A stretch of DNA of 64,000 bases from Thalassotalea sp. LPB0316 (GTDB taxonomy: Bacteria; Pseudomonadota; Gammaproteobacteria; Enterobacterales; Alteromonadaceae). The notes below the pieces were generated by a model that worked only from the letters and a program-made list of their open reading frames with translations, searched no databases and was not told the origin of the DNA. Shown in pieces: positions 26,872-35,865 of the stretch; the first letter of the stretch is position 1; each line of letters begins with the position of its first letter. The stretch is from assembly GCF_014898095.1 (NCBI RefSeq), contig NZ_CP062946.1:1674001-1738000 (forward strand), read 5' to 3'. Made by a program: the position numbers and the translations under genes.

Positions 26872-27204
26872 ATGGATACGATTGAACGTATTAAAGAACA
26901 GATTTCTCAAAACGCAATTTTATTGTACATGAAAGGCTCACCAAAATTACCGAGTTGTGGCTTTTCAGCTCAAGCTGCTCAGGCAATGATGTCTATCGGT
27001 GAAAAGTTTGCATACGTAGATATTTTACAAAACCCAGATATCCGTGCTGAGTTACCAAAATATGCTGACTGGCCAACGTTTCCACAGTTGTGGATCAACG
27101 GTGAATTAATCGGCGGCTGTGATATTATTTTGGAAATGTACCAACAAGGTGAGTTACAAGAGTTGGTGAAAGAAGCGGCTCAAGCCGATAGTGAAAACGC
27201 ATAA
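26872..27204 (+). CDS. grxD: Monothiol glutaredoxin GrxD (Grx4)
   Basis: A 110-residue monothiol glutaredoxin with the active-site CGFS at 29-32 and the glutathione-binding segments WPTFPQLWINGELIGG and GCDI. The family carries [2Fe-2S] clusters with glutathione and works in iron-sulfur trafficking and iron regulation, often with BolA. The ribosome site GAGGTT lies about 5 bases upstream. The next gene, a peroxiredoxin, is 109 bases away with its own strong ribosome site, so co-transcription is possible but not shown. Confidence 0.97.
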   Translation: MDTIERIKEQISQNAILLYMKGSPKLPSCGFSAQAAQAMMSIGEKFAYVDILQNPDIRAELPKYADWPTFPQLWINGELIGGCDIILEMYQQGELQELVKEAAQADSENA

Positions 27205-27313
27205 AAATTTACATTGCTGTAGAATTTATTTTTTTAATCCGCATCTTAATGGATAGCTGGTTATTTAACAGTTTACTTTACACATAATATTTAAAAAAAT
27301 ATTGGAGAATAAA

Positions 27314-27919
27314 ATGAGTGTATTAGTTGGTCGTCCTGCACCAGATTTTACCGCTGCTGCAGTGCTAGGTACTGGTGAAATCGTTGATTCGTTTACCCTA
27401 AGTGAAGCTATTAAAGGTAAAAAAGCGGTTGTATTTTTCTACCCGTTAGACTTCACTTTCGTTTGTCCTTCAGAGTTACTTGCTTTCGATCACCGCATGG
27501 AAGAATTCCAAGCTCGTGGTGTTGAAGTAATTGGTGTTTCTATCGATTCACAATTCTCTCACAATGCATGGCGCAATACGCCAGTTAACGAAGGTGGTAT
27601 TGGTCCAGTTAAATACACTTTAGTTGCTGACGTTAAACACGAAATCTGTCAAGCATACGATGTTGAGCACCCAGAAGCAGGCGTTGCTTTCCGTGGTTCT
27701 TTCCTAATCGACGAAGAAGGCAATGTCCGTCACCAAGTCGTTAACGATTTACCATTAGGTCGTAACGTTGACGAAATGATCCGTATGGTTGACGCACTTC
27801 AATTCCACCAAGAGCACGGTGAAGTATGTCCTGCTGGTTGGAACAAAGGTGACGATGGTATGACTGCATCGCCTGAAGGTGTAGCATCTTACTTATCAGA
27901 CAACGCTGACAAATTATAA
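27314..27919 (+). CDS. Typical 2-Cys peroxiredoxin (AhpC/TSA family)
   Basis: Thiol peroxidase that reduces H2O2 and organic peroxides. The 201-residue protein has the peroxidatic Cys51 (FTFVCPSE) and resolving Cys172 (GEVCPAGW), the arrangement of decameric Prx1/AhpC enzymes. ATG 27314 follows TTGGAGAA; the longer ORF begins at a TTG inside that ribosome site and is rejected. Codon use is strongly biased (GGT, CGT, TTC, AAC), implying high expression. No ahpF or OxyR gene is adjacent, so the reductant is unknown. Confidence 0.95.
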   Translation: MSVLVGRPAPDFTAAAVLGTGEIVDSFTLSEAIKGKKAVVFFYPLDFTFVCPSELLAFDHRMEEFQARGVEVIGVSIDSQFSHNAWRNTPVNEGGIGPVKYTLVADVKHEICQAYDVEHPEAGVAFRGSFLIDEEGNVRHQVVNDLPLGRNVDEMIRMVDALQFHQEHGEVCPAGWNKGDDGMTASPEGVASYLSDNADKL

Positions 27920-27963
27920 TTAATAAACATATAACGTAGTTTTTAATTAAAAAATTGTCTAAT

Positions 27964-27991
27964 AAAAAGCCAGCATTATGCTGGCTTTTTT
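27964..27991 (+). terminator. Terminator after the peroxiredoxin
   Basis: The stem GCCAGC/GCTGGC with loop ATTAT (27969-27985) is followed by six T, with an A-run upstream. Confidence 0.9.
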
Positions 27992-28023
27992 GTTTATTCG
28001 ACCTAGACTTTTTGTTCGAAATC

Positions 28024-28066
28024 ATACCAATTCATTATTTGAGAAGTTTCAAGATTGAATTGGTAT
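28024..28066. repeat. Dispersed inverted repeat with ATACCAATTCA arms
   Basis: The arms ATACCAATTCA (28024-28034) and TGAATTGGTAT (28056-28066) are an exact 11-bp inverted repeat around 21 bases. The ends match the palindromes at 8235 and 59177, so it likely belongs to the same genome-wide family. Confidence 0.65.
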
Positions 28067-28098
28067 TAAATGGAAGTCTCTTTGATTAAGGAATGATC

Positions 28099-28455
28099 AT
28101 GAAATACTTACCAATTATATCTTTTGGTTTTTGTCTTTGGGCGGTGATAACTAACGCTCAAGCTATTGTGCTATTGCTTGCGGTTTTACTTTATTGTTGG
28201 GCGAGTGTTACAACAGTAAAGTACCACCTTTTTTATCGAACAAAACACCCGTTTGGCAAGCGCACAGTAAAAGCGCATTTACCCCACCTAATGTACGAAT
28301 ATCTGCCATTTTTTTATGGTTTTGTTGCTTTGACTTTAATTTATATCAGCCAACATGTTGCGATCACGCTATCAGCGATTGGCTTGATCGTGATTGGGTT
28401 GCGACATTTGCTATGTCGATTTCACAACCGGGTATTTCAACCCTCGAGGTTTTAG
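28099..28455 (+). CDS. Small membrane protein of unknown function
   Basis: The 118-residue protein has about three to four hydrophobic segments (5-20, 22-42, 70-90, 92-108) and a basic loop between them ([21 protein letters not shown]). I do not recognise a family. ATG at 28099 is chosen because AAGGA lies 7 bases upstream; an earlier ATG at 28093 is too close to it. It converges on rnt with a 4-base overlap and has no partner on its strand. Coding is supported by the ribosome site, full-length hydrophobic pattern and fit between neighbours. Confidence 0.65.
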   Translation: MKYLPIISFGFCLWAVITNAQAIVLLLAVLLYCWASVTTVKYHLFYRTKHPFGKRTVKAHLPHLMYEYLPFFYGFVALTLIYISQHVAITLSAIGLIVIGLRHLLCRFHNRVFQPSRF

Positions 28456-29174
28456 TCGCTGTTTGTGCCGCTGTTTGTTTCGTTGAGGGCATCGGGCATT
28501 GGCCAGCCTCCTAAGGCTTGCCACTTGTTAACTATGAAGCAGAAAAGCTCTGCGGTTCGTTCGGTATCATACAGCGCGCTGTGGGCTTCTTTGTTACAAA
28601 ACTCAATATTTGCGATTTGACAAGCTTTAGCTAACACAGTGTGACCTAAAGCGAGTCCGGCAAGTGTTGCAGTATCAAAGCTGACAAACGGGTGAAATGG
28701 ACTGCGTTTGATTTTAGTTCTTTCGGTGGCGGCATTGACAAAGCCTAAATCGAATGACGCATTGTGAGCGACCATGATCGCGCGTTGGCAACCTGCTAAT
28801 TTCATCTTTTTGCGAATTAGCTTAAAAATGGTTTTAAGTGCCTCTGATTCTTCGACATTACCACGTAGTGGGTGGGTTGGGTCAATGCCGGTAAAAGCTA
28901 GGGCGGCGGGTTCAAGGTTGGCACCTTCAAACGGCTCTACATTAAAGCTAATACTCTCATCGAGCGACAACTCTCCCGTATCTTCATCCATTGATAAGGT
29001 GGTTGCTGCGATTTCTAATAAAGCGTCCGTTTGGGCGTTAAAGCCAGCAGTTTCAACATCGACAACGACCGGAAAATAGCCACGAAAGCGCTGAGCCAAT
29101 AAAGACTTTGCTTTTTTATGACTGTCAGCATTTGAATCTGTATGATTTTCCGAGTGGGTGCTAGCTTGTGACAT
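28452..29174 (-). CDS. rnt: Ribonuclease T
   Basis: DEDD-family 3'-5' exoribonuclease that trims tRNA CCA ends and other stable RNAs. The 240 residues contain the exonuclease motifs: I (VVDVETAGF), II ([11 protein letters not shown]) and III ([14 protein letters not shown]), supplying the four acidic ligands and the general-base His. An extra ~28-residue Ser/His-rich N-terminus precedes the conserved start. ATG at 29174 is preferred over an upstream TTG at 29192; the ribosome site is weak for both. Divergent motY follows, as in Vibrio. Confidence 0.94.
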   Translation of the reverse strand: MSQASTHSENHTDSNADSHKKAKSLLAQRFRGYFPVVVDVETAGFNAQTDALLEIAATTLSMDEDTGELSLDESISFNVEPFEGANLEPAALAFTGIDPTHPLRGNVEESEALKTIFKLIRKKMKLAGCQRAIMVAHNASFDLGFVNAATERTKIKRSPFHPFVSFDTATLAGLALGHTVLAKACQIANIEFCNKEAHSALYDTERTAELFCFIVNKWQALGGWPMPDALNETNSGTNSD

Positions 29175-29323
29175 GAACTTGAGATAATGCAATAAAATAA
29201 AGGTACAATTATCTCAGAAAATTGGCCTGAAGCTAAGGCTTATTTCTATTTTTAAATAAAATTATATTAAAGTTAATGCGCTCTAAGCCGATATAATGAC
29301 TGACGATTAACGATAGTGACTTG

Positions 29324-30193
29324 ATGATGAAAATATTACCTTTTGCAGTAAGCGCACTAGTAACGGCTTTTTCTAGTCAGGCCATGGTGCGCCATTATGA
29401 GGCAGATCTTAACGACTCTAGCTGGCAACTCGCTGAAAATTCAAGGTTAAAATGCACGCTATCACACCAGATCCCAAATTATGGTGAAGCCGTTTTTTCT
29501 TCGGTTGCAAACCGACAAATGAATATGCAGTTTGAGCTTGATATGTTGCGTTTACCCGATACATATGGTGTAGCAGAGGTGCGTTCGTTACCACCGCGAT
29601 GGAAGCCTGGGCATCGAGGTCGAGTGATTGCTCAAATGGATTTACACAAGCAGTTTTCACCGAGTTTAGAGAAGAAAGTTGCTTGGACCATGCTAAGTGA
29701 ACTTGAGCAAGGCATGAATCCCAAAGTGTTCTATCAAGACTGGTATAACGACAATAACAAAGTAGCGGTTGGTTTATCACCAGCGCGCTTTTCAAAAGCC
29801 TATCAAGATTTTGTCGGCTGTCTTGGTAACCTGCTCAATTACAGCTTTGAAGATATAGCCTACACAGTGCTTAATTATGAACTTAACACTGACGAGTTAA
29901 CGAAACCATCGAAAAAGCGCATTGCGATGATCACTGAGTATTTAGCGCTTGATCCCGAACTCGAGCTAGTGTTAATCGATGCATTTACTGATAGTTACGG
30001 TGGTCGTTGGCCAAACTTAAAGCTCGCAGAACGCCGCGCGGCAAAAATCCAGCAGTATTTTGTTGAGGCTGGCATCGACGTCGATCGAATTACTGCAACG
30101 GGGTATGGTGAAAAACGTCACATCGCTTCAAACCAAAGCGTCATTGGCCGAGAGCAAAATAGACGTGTAGTCATTAGAATGGATAAACCCTAG
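29324..30193 (+). CDS. motY: MotY, flagellar motor T-ring protein with OmpA-like domain
   Basis: A 289-residue secreted protein with a signal peptide (about 1-20), an N-terminal stator-interacting domain (about 22-170, starting MVRHYEADLNDSSWQLAENS) and a C-terminal OmpA-type peptidoglycan-binding domain (IDAFTDSYGGRWPNLKLAER; GYGEKRH; GREQNRRVVIRM). In Vibrio, MotX and MotY form the T-ring below the basal body that holds PomA/PomB stators of the Na+-driven polar flagellum. The motY-rnt divergent arrangement is the same as in Vibrio. TTG at 29321 and ATG at 29324 or 29327 are all possible; the ribosome site is weak. Confidence 0.9.
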   Translation: MMKILPFAVSALVTAFSSQAMVRHYEADLNDSSWQLAENSRLKCTLSHQIPNYGEAVFSSVANRQMNMQFELDMLRLPDTYGVAEVRSLPPRWKPGHRGRVIAQMDLHKQFSPSLEKKVAWTMLSELEQGMNPKVFYQDWYNDNNKVAVGLSPARFSKAYQDFVGCLGNLLNYSFEDIAYTVLNYELNTDELTKPSKKRIAMITEYLALDPELELVLIDAFTDSYGGRWPNLKLAERRAAKIQQYFVEAGIDVDRITATGYGEKRHIASNQSVIGREQNRRVVIRMDKP

Positions 30194-30234
30194 ATACCTA
30201 GAAACACAAAGAATAAACCATAAATCTATTGAAC

Positions 30235-30269
30235 AGGTCTAAAGGTTGTGACAACCTTTAGACCTTTTT
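30235..30269 (+). terminator. Terminator after motY
   Basis: A 15-bp perfect stem (AGGTCTAAAGGTTGT and its complement) followed by T5 lies between motY and the next gene. It nearly abuts the aminopeptidase ribosome site. Confidence 0.88.
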
Positions 30270-30287
30270 ATTTGTCGGAGAAAAATC

Positions 30288-32126
30288 TTGTCTGTTACAA
30301 GAATGTTAGTTTTAGTGAGCTTATTGGTCTCTAGTTTAAGTTGGGCACAAGAAGATGCCTATACTTATGCCAATTATCAACAGGTCAAAGTGTCTCACTT
30401 ATATTTAGATTTGATGGTTGATTTCGACAATAAGCAACTTGATGGATTTGCTGAGTTGTCACTGAATTGGTCAACCAATACCACTAAGGTAATCACCTTG
30501 GATACTCGAGATCTAGTGATCAAACATGCGATGGCTAAAACAGCAAATGGTCAATGGCAGTCTGTACCTTTTAGTCTAGGCGAATACGATGATGTTTTAG
30601 GGCAAAAGCTAACGCTAACGCCTAGCTTTCAAGCTAAAACAGTACGCATTTACTATCACTCAACCCCAAAAGCTTCAGGGTTACAATGGCTAACCCCTGC
30701 ACAAACTGCGGGTAAACAGCAGCCGTTTATGTTTAGCCAGTCTCAGGCAATTCACGCACGTTCTTGGATGCCTATTCAAGATACGCCAAGCGTTCGCATG
30801 ACTTACGACGCTCGCATTCAAACGCCAAAGCACCTATTGGCCGTGATGAGCGCAAATAATGAGCCAAGTACAGAGCGTGACGGTGATTATTATTTCAAAA
30901 TGCCACAGGCTATCCCGCCTTATTTAATTGCCATTGCTGCCGGTGACTTAACGTTTAAAGCGATGAGTGAGCAAACCGGTATTTATGCCGAGCCAAGCGT
31001 TGTTGATTCGGCTGTGGCTGAGTTTGATGACACTCAACAGATGATTGATGAAACTGAGAAGTTATTTGGCAAATATCGTTGGGGTCGCTACGACTTGTTA
31101 ATTTTACCGCCGAGCTTTCCTTTTGGTGGCATGGAAAATCCAAGACTATCATTTATTACGCCAACGGTGATCGCCGGTGATAAGAGTCTAGTTAACTTAA
31201 TTGCTCATGAATTAGCCCATTCTTGGTCGGGTAATCTTGTGACCAATGAAACGTGGCGTGATTTGTGGTTAAATGAAGGATTCACAAGTTACGTTGAAAA
31301 CCGCATTATGGAACAAGTATTTGGCCGTAAGCGGGCTATTATGGAGCAGTCGTTAGACACGCAAAGTTTAGGCTACGAATTAGCTGAACTTGCTCCAGGT
31401 GATACTCAGCTCTACATAGACTTAGCTGGACGAGATCCCGACGATGCCTTCTCTGGTGTTCCGTATATTAAAGGCCAACAATTTTTGGTTTATCTAGAGC
31501 AGCAATACGGCCGAGAAAAGTTCGACCAGTTTATTAAGCAGTATTTTGATGATCACGCATTTCAAAGTTTAGGTACTAAAGCTTTTGAACAATATCTCCT
31601 GAAAAACCTGATCAATAAATACCCAGGCGTGGTGACACAAAAGCAAGTTCACGAATGGATTTATGAACAAGGCCTGCCAGCATTTGCGCAAAAACCAACG
31701 AGTGACGCGTTTACCACAATCGATAAACAAATTTTCGATTTACTGAGCAATAAAATGACGCTTGAGCAGCTACCGACTCAAAACTGGACTGTTCATGAGT
31801 GGTTGCACTTTATCAATAATCTACCTTTAGACTTATCACTTGATTGGATGACTAAGCTAGATAACACCTATCAGTTAACGACCAGTAGTAACGCAGAGAT
31901 AGCTCATGCTTGGTATTTGTTGTCTCTACGCGTTGGTTATCAGGAAATTTATCCTGCGATGGAAAACTACCTGATTGGTATTGGTCGCAGAAAACTCATT
32001 GTGCCGCTATATAAAACCTTAGCGCAAACACCAGAAGGTAAAGCGTGGGCTGCTAGCGTTTATCAAGTTGCACGACCTGGTTATCACCCGCTAGCCCAAG
32101 GTACGGTTGATAGCATATTGAAGTAG
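30288..32126 (+). CDS. M1-family zinc aminopeptidase (leukotriene A4 hydrolase-like)
   Basis: A 612-residue exported aminopeptidase. It has a signal peptide (cut near residue 20), an N-terminal beta domain, the exopeptidase motif GGMEN (280-284), zinc site HELAH (307-311) with distal ligand Glu330 in LNEGF, and a C-terminal helical domain of the LTA4-hydrolase type. The start is TTG at 30288, with CGGAG 8 bases upstream; the first ATG (30303) has none. It probably trims peptides in the periplasm. The neighbours are unrelated and it is flanked by two terminators, so it is monocistronic. Confidence 0.93.
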   Translation: MSVTRMLVLVSLLVSSLSWAQEDAYTYANYQQVKVSHLYLDLMVDFDNKQLDGFAELSLNWSTNTTKVITLDTRDLVIKHAMAKTANGQWQSVPFSLGEYDDVLGQKLTLTPSFQAKTVRIYYHSTPKASGLQWLTPAQTAGKQQPFMFSQSQAIHARSWMPIQDTPSVRMTYDARIQTPKHLLAVMSANNEPSTERDGDYYFKMPQAIPPYLIAIAAGDLTFKAMSEQTGIYAEPSVVDSAVAEFDDTQQMIDETEKLFGKYRWGRYDLLILPPSFPFGGMENPRLSFITPTVIAGDKSLVNLIAHELAHSWSGNLVTNETWRDLWLNEGFTSYVENRIMEQVFGRKRAIMEQSLDTQSLGYELAELAPGDTQLYIDLAGRDPDDAFSGVPYIKGQQFLVYLEQQYGREKFDQFIKQYFDDHAFQSLGTKAFEQYLLKNLINKYPGVVTQKQVHEWIYEQGLPAFAQKPTSDAFTTIDKQIFDLLSNKMTLEQLPTQNWTVHEWLHFINNLPLDLSLDWMTKLDNTYQLTTSSNAEIAHAWYLLSLRVGYQEIYPAMENYLIGIGRRKLIVPLYKTLAQTPEGKAWAASVYQVARPGYHPLAQGTVDSILK

Positions 32127-32151
32127 GGTTATACCAAGCGTATTAAATAGT

Positions 32152-32181
32152 AAAAAGCTCAACATCACGTTGAGCTTTTTT
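32152..32181. terminator. Bidirectional terminator between the aminopeptidase and sapF
   Basis: The stem AAAAAGCTCAAC/GTTGAGCTTTTT with loop ATCAC serves both convergent transcripts. The sapF stop codon touches its right edge. Confidence 0.9.
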
Positions 32182-32965
32182 ATGAGATATGGCCTAGTTT
32201 TAAATGCTGGCTCATCATTAACATTTTCGTGTACTTGTGCTTGGGTTTGCTAAATACTTCTTGTGTTGGGCCTTGTTCAACAACTTTCCCATCTTTAAGT
32301 ACAATCAAATGATCACTGGCGTGGCGGACAATGCCGAGGTTTTGTGAAATCAAGACAAAAGCTAGGCCCATTTGTTGTTGTAAATCGAGCAACAAATTGA
32401 GCATTTGTGAGCGCAGCGATGGATCGAGCGCAGCAAGCGCTTCGTCTAAAATTAAGACTTCTGGCTGTAAAATGATAGCTCGTGCTAGTGAAATACGTTG
32501 TTTTTGACCACCAGAAAACATGTGCGGATAAAAGTGTAAATGCTCGGGTAACATACCGACTTTTTTTAACGTCTCACGCATCAACTCTGCACGCGCTAGC
32601 TCATCGAGTTCGGTATTGAGCTTCAAAGGTTCATCGAGAATTTGTTGAACCGTTAAACTGGGATTTAACGTCGTTCCCGAATCTTGGAAGATCATTCTAA
32701 TTTTTTGGCAGCGCTGACTAAAATCACCGCTGTGGAGCTCCTCTCCATCGAGATCTATCTTACCCGTGCTTGGGTATTCTGCGCCAACGAGTAGTTTGGC
32801 TAACGTTGACTTACCGGAGCCAACCTCACCAACGACAGCCAAGGTTTGATTACTATCGAGGGTGAAGCTGATAGGATCGAGTGCGGTAAAGGTCTTTTTG
32901 TTTAACCAATAGCCTGGCAATTTGTAGGTTTTACTTAAATCAGTAACACGTAATAAACGGCTCAT
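32180..32965 (-). CDS. sapF: ABC transporter ATPase SapF
   Basis: Second ATPase of the Sap peptide importer. The 261 residues have Walker A GEVGSGKST (46-54), signature SGGQ (151-154) and Walker B LILDEA (171-176). The switch (H-loop) position reads LISQNLG, with Gln208 instead of His; as I recall, E. coli SapF also has Gln here, so SapF may be a catalytically weaker partner of SapD. It overlaps sapD by one base (TAATG), last in sapABCDF, ending at a terminator. Confidence 0.93.
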   Translation of the reverse strand: MSRLLRVTDLSKTYKLPGYWLNKKTFTALDPISFTLDSNQTLAVVGEVGSGKSTLAKLLVGAEYPSTGKIDLDGEELHSGDFSQRCQKIRMIFQDSGTTLNPSLTVQQILDEPLKLNTELDELARAELMRETLKKVGMLPEHLHFYPHMFSGGQKQRISLARAIILQPEVLILDEALAALDPSLRSQMLNLLLDLQQQMGLAFVLISQNLGIVRHASDHLIVLKDGKVVEQGPTQEVFSKPKHKYTKMLMMSQHLKLGHIS

Positions 32966-33954
32966 TAAGCATTCTCTTTATAGTTAAAGTGACAACTCAC
33001 CACATGGCCATGATAATTTTTTGCTTTTGGCGCAGTTACGCATTTGCGCTGAGCTTTAGGGCAACGCGGGCCTAGGCGACAGCCGATCGGTAAATGTTGT
33101 AAAGCAGGAATACTGCCAGGTAATGCCTTCAATCGTGATTTTGGCGGTAAATCAATATTGGCTGCTGGGCTGCTGTCAACGAGAGCACGAGTATAAGGAT
33201 GAAGCGGGGTGGTGAAAATTTGTTTTGTCGTGCCAGCTTCTACAAATTGGCCACTGTACATGACGGTAATTGTGTTGGTCCAGTGCGTGACATTTTCTAA
33301 GTCGTGGCTGATTAGCAATATCGACATGTTTTTTAGCTGATTTAAACTAGCCAGTAAACGAAATATTTGCCCTTGGTTTCTACTTTCCATTGCTGCCGTA
33401 GGCTCATCAGCAATCAATAGCGTTGGCTTTTTCGCAAGGGCTATTGCAATCATTACGCGTTGGCAAAGGGCTTCTGTTAACTCATGAGGATAGCTTGACG
33501 TGCAGACTTCGTGGTGTTTAATACCCACTTTGTGCAGAAGGCGAATGGCTTCGGCTTTTCGCGCTTGTCTTCTACGCCAAAATGACACGCCGAGTGCGGC
33601 ACTATCGATCGCTTCTTCTACTTGTTCACCTATGGTAGTGGTGGGGTCAAGGCTCGACATCGGCTCTTGGAAAATCATCGCAACGTCTTTGGCTATGATC
33701 GCTTTACGCTCGTGAGGCGTTAAGTTCATTAAATCTTGGCCTCGCCAATGAAACCTGTCTGCGGTGACCGTCCATTTACTATCTAACACCCCCATAATTG
33801 CATGTGCAAGCAGTGATTTCCCCGATCCTGATTCACCCACTAGGCCGCGAACTTCACCTTCTTTCATCGACAGTGATACGCGATCAACTGCTAATATATC
33901 TGTGTCGTGAGATTTAAGTGAAATTGATAAATTTCTGATATCAAACAGGTTCAT
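32965..33954 (-). CDS. sapD: ABC transporter ATPase SapD
   Basis: A 329-residue ATPase of the Sap/Opp class. It has Walker A GESGSGKS, a degenerate signature (HELTEALCQR in place of LSGGQ) that is also degenerate in E. coli SapD, Walker B LLIADEP, and an intact H-loop (LLISHDLE). The C-terminal oligopeptide-transporter extension contains CRLGPRCPKAQRKC, a cysteine cluster typical of Opp/Dpp ATPases. In enterobacteria Sap proteins affect antimicrobial-peptide resistance, and SapD supports K+ uptake by Trk. One-base overlaps with sapC and sapF indicate tight coupling. Confidence 0.94.
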   Translation of the reverse strand: MNLFDIRNLSISLKSHDTDILAVDRVSLSMKEGEVRGLVGESGSGKSLLAHAIMGVLDSKWTVTADRFHWRGQDLMNLTPHERKAIIAKDVAMIFQEPMSSLDPTTTIGEQVEEAIDSAALGVSFWRRRQARKAEAIRLLHKVGIKHHEVCTSSYPHELTEALCQRVMIAIALAKKPTLLIADEPTAAMESRNQGQIFRLLASLNQLKNMSILLISHDLENVTHWTNTITVMYSGQFVEAGTTKQIFTTPLHPYTRALVDSSPAANIDLPPKSRLKALPGSIPALQHLPIGCRLGPRCPKAQRKCVTAPKAKNYHGHVVSCHFNYKENA

Positions 33955-34847
33955 TATTTTTCTTTAACCTCTTTGATTGCATGACGAATGCCTTCACCGA
34001 CTAAGTTGGTGATTAATACGGCAATAAAAATAGCCATCCCAGGAAAGTAAATTGTCCATGGTGCAATGTAGAATAAGTCGATACCGTCTGACAACATTGC
34101 GCCCCACTCAGGCATAGGAATTGGTGCACCTAAGCCTAAGAAACCAAGTGCCGCAATATCGACAATCGCCGCAGACTGGGCAAATGTCGCTTGAGTGACA
34201 ATCTTTTCTAGAATATTAGGGAAAATCGAGTAAGTGAGAATTCGAACGTTATTTGCGCCATCAAGCTTGGAGGCAAGCACATAATCCTTCTTGTATTCTT
34301 CTTTTATTGCATTGCGGGTGACGTGGACAAATTGAGGAATCAATACAATGACAATAGCCCACAACGTATTTTCAATGCCTGGCCCAAGTAATGCGACAAT
34401 AATGATTGCCAGTAATAATGACGGGATCGATAAAACAACGTCGAGTATATGGTTTAGCAGGCTCGATTTAACACCCTCGGTTAGCGCGGAAAAAGAGCCT
34501 ATGATAACGCCTATAACCAGTGAAATAACAACCACCACAAAGCTTAATCCGAAGGTCAGTGATGTGCCGTGTAACAATCGAGACAAGATATCACGACCGA
34601 GCTGATCAGTGCCTAATAGAAAACTAACATCGCCATTCTTATCCCATGAAGGTGGCATTAATAAACTATCGATATGGCTTTCTGTTGGCGAATAAGGTGC
34701 GAGTATTGCAGAGAAAATCGCGATAAACACTAAAATGAGGAAGCTAATAAATGCCACATTAACAATCGACTGCTTTCGAAATTCTAACCAGAATTGAACG
34801 ACCGGTGATGGGAATTCTTCTTCGATATAAATTTTATCACGAGCCAT
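33954..34847 (-). CDS. sapC: ABC transporter permease SapC
   Basis: A 297-residue inner-membrane permease of the OppC type. It has an N-terminal helix (about 32-52), a periplasmic segment with GTDQLGRDILSRLLHG, and five further helices with the EAA loop region (KLDGANNVRILTYSIFPNIL). Pairs with SapB. It overlaps sapB by 11 bases and shares one base with sapD. Full length and unremarkable. Confidence 0.95.
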   Translation of the reverse strand: MARDKIYIEEEFPSPVVQFWLEFRKQSIVNVAFISFLILVFIAIFSAILAPYSPTESHIDSLLMPPSWDKNGDVSFLLGTDQLGRDILSRLLHGTSLTFGLSFVVVVISLVIGVIIGSFSALTEGVKSSLLNHILDVVLSIPSLLLAIIIVALLGPGIENTLWAIVIVLIPQFVHVTRNAIKEEYKKDYVLASKLDGANNVRILTYSIFPNILEKIVTQATFAQSAAIVDIAALGFLGLGAPIPMPEWGAMLSDGIDLFYIAPWTIYFPGMAIFIAVLITNLVGEGIRHAIKEVKEK

Positions 34848-35865
34848 ATTTTTTACCTCGTGCTAATGGATTAAGTGCTGCATATAAAAAGTCAGATAAA
34901 ATATGTACGACAAAAATAAAGCTCGATAATACCAATAACCCCACTTGAATCGCCGTATAATCGCGTTGATAAATGCTTTCAATTAGCCAACGGCCTATGC
35001 CAGGCCAGCTAAAAATCACTTCGGTGATCATGGCAATAGTTATCAAATTTGCAAACTGTAAACCAATGTGGCGAACGATCATGATCAGAGCATTTCGAAT
35101 GGCATGTGAATAGACTACTTGGGCAAAGCTTAGACCTTTAGCTTTGGCTGCGCGTATATAAGGCGTTTCTAATACTTCTAACATAGCGGTGCGAGCTAAG
35201 CGCACAAAAATAGTCGCTGGTGCCAGTGCAACAACACTTGCGGGTAAAATTAAATGCAGTGTGGCGTCTGAAAATGCCTGCCACTTGTAAGTACTTTCAC
35301 TAAGTAAAATATCAATGATTAAAATGCCATACCGCGACTCAATTTCATATACTGGACTGATTTGGCCTGCTGATGGAAACCAACCCAATTCAATTGAAAA
35401 GAGTTGAATGGCCATTAATCCGACCCAGAAAACAGGTAAAGAGTAGCCAACCATGGCGATTGATAAAATCACATTGTCACTATTTTTTCGATGCTTGATC
35501 GCCGCGATAAAGCCAAGTGGAATACCAAAGACCATTGCGATAAATAATGCAACCAAGCTCAGTTCGATGGTCGCAGGTAAAAGGCTTAATATGGTGTCCA
35601 ACAATGAGAGATCGGTCACCATAGAAACGCCAAATTCGCCACTGAAAATATTGCCAATATAAGTAAAGTATTGCGATATTAATCCTTGATCTTTACTGTA
35701 AATTTCAGCTAGTTCAGCTAACCGTGTCGGTGTTGGGTTTACCTCTCCGCTAATATTGACCAAGGGATCGCCAGGAAACATAAACGATAAACTAAAGGAT
35801 AATACGGTTAACAAAAATAGGGTAAAAACGAATAGGTTTAGGCGCCTTAAGGTGAACACTAACAT
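34837..35865 (-). CDS. sapB: ABC transporter permease SapB
   Basis: A 342-residue OppB-type permease with six membrane segments and the cytoplasmic EAA loop (YIRAAKAKGLSFAQVVYSHA). It forms the channel with SapC. The start shares one base with the sapA stop, so the operon is translated as a coupled chain. Slightly longer than the ~320 residues usual for SapB owing to a periplasmic loop of ~40 residues (about 160-205). Confidence 0.95.
   Translation of the reverse strand: MLVFTLRRLNLFVFTLFLLTVLSFSLSFMFPGDPLVNISGEVNPTPTRLAELAEIYSKDQGLISQYFTYIGNIFSGEFGVSMVTDLSLLDTILSLLPATIELSLVALFIAMVFGIPLGFIAAIKHRKNSDNVILSIAMVGYSLPVFWVGLMAIQLFSIELGWFPSAGQISPVYEIESRYGILIIDILLSESTYKWQAFSDATLHLILPASVVALAPATIFVRLARTAMLEVLETPYIRAAKAKGLSFAQVVYSHAIRNALIMIVRHIGLQFANLITIAMITEVIFSWPGIGRWLIESIYQRDYTAIQVGLLVLSSFIFVVHILSDFLYAALNPLARGKKYGS

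Noticed and set aside
26037..27919. Horizontally acquired oxidative-stress island
   Set aside because: sodB, grxD and rnt are close together in E. coli as well, and codon use is that of well-expressed core genes.
28194..28514. 106-residue plus-strand ORF overlapping the small membrane protein and rnt
   Set aside because: The other frame (28099-28455) has the ribosome site and continuous hydrophobic helices, and this one runs into rnt.
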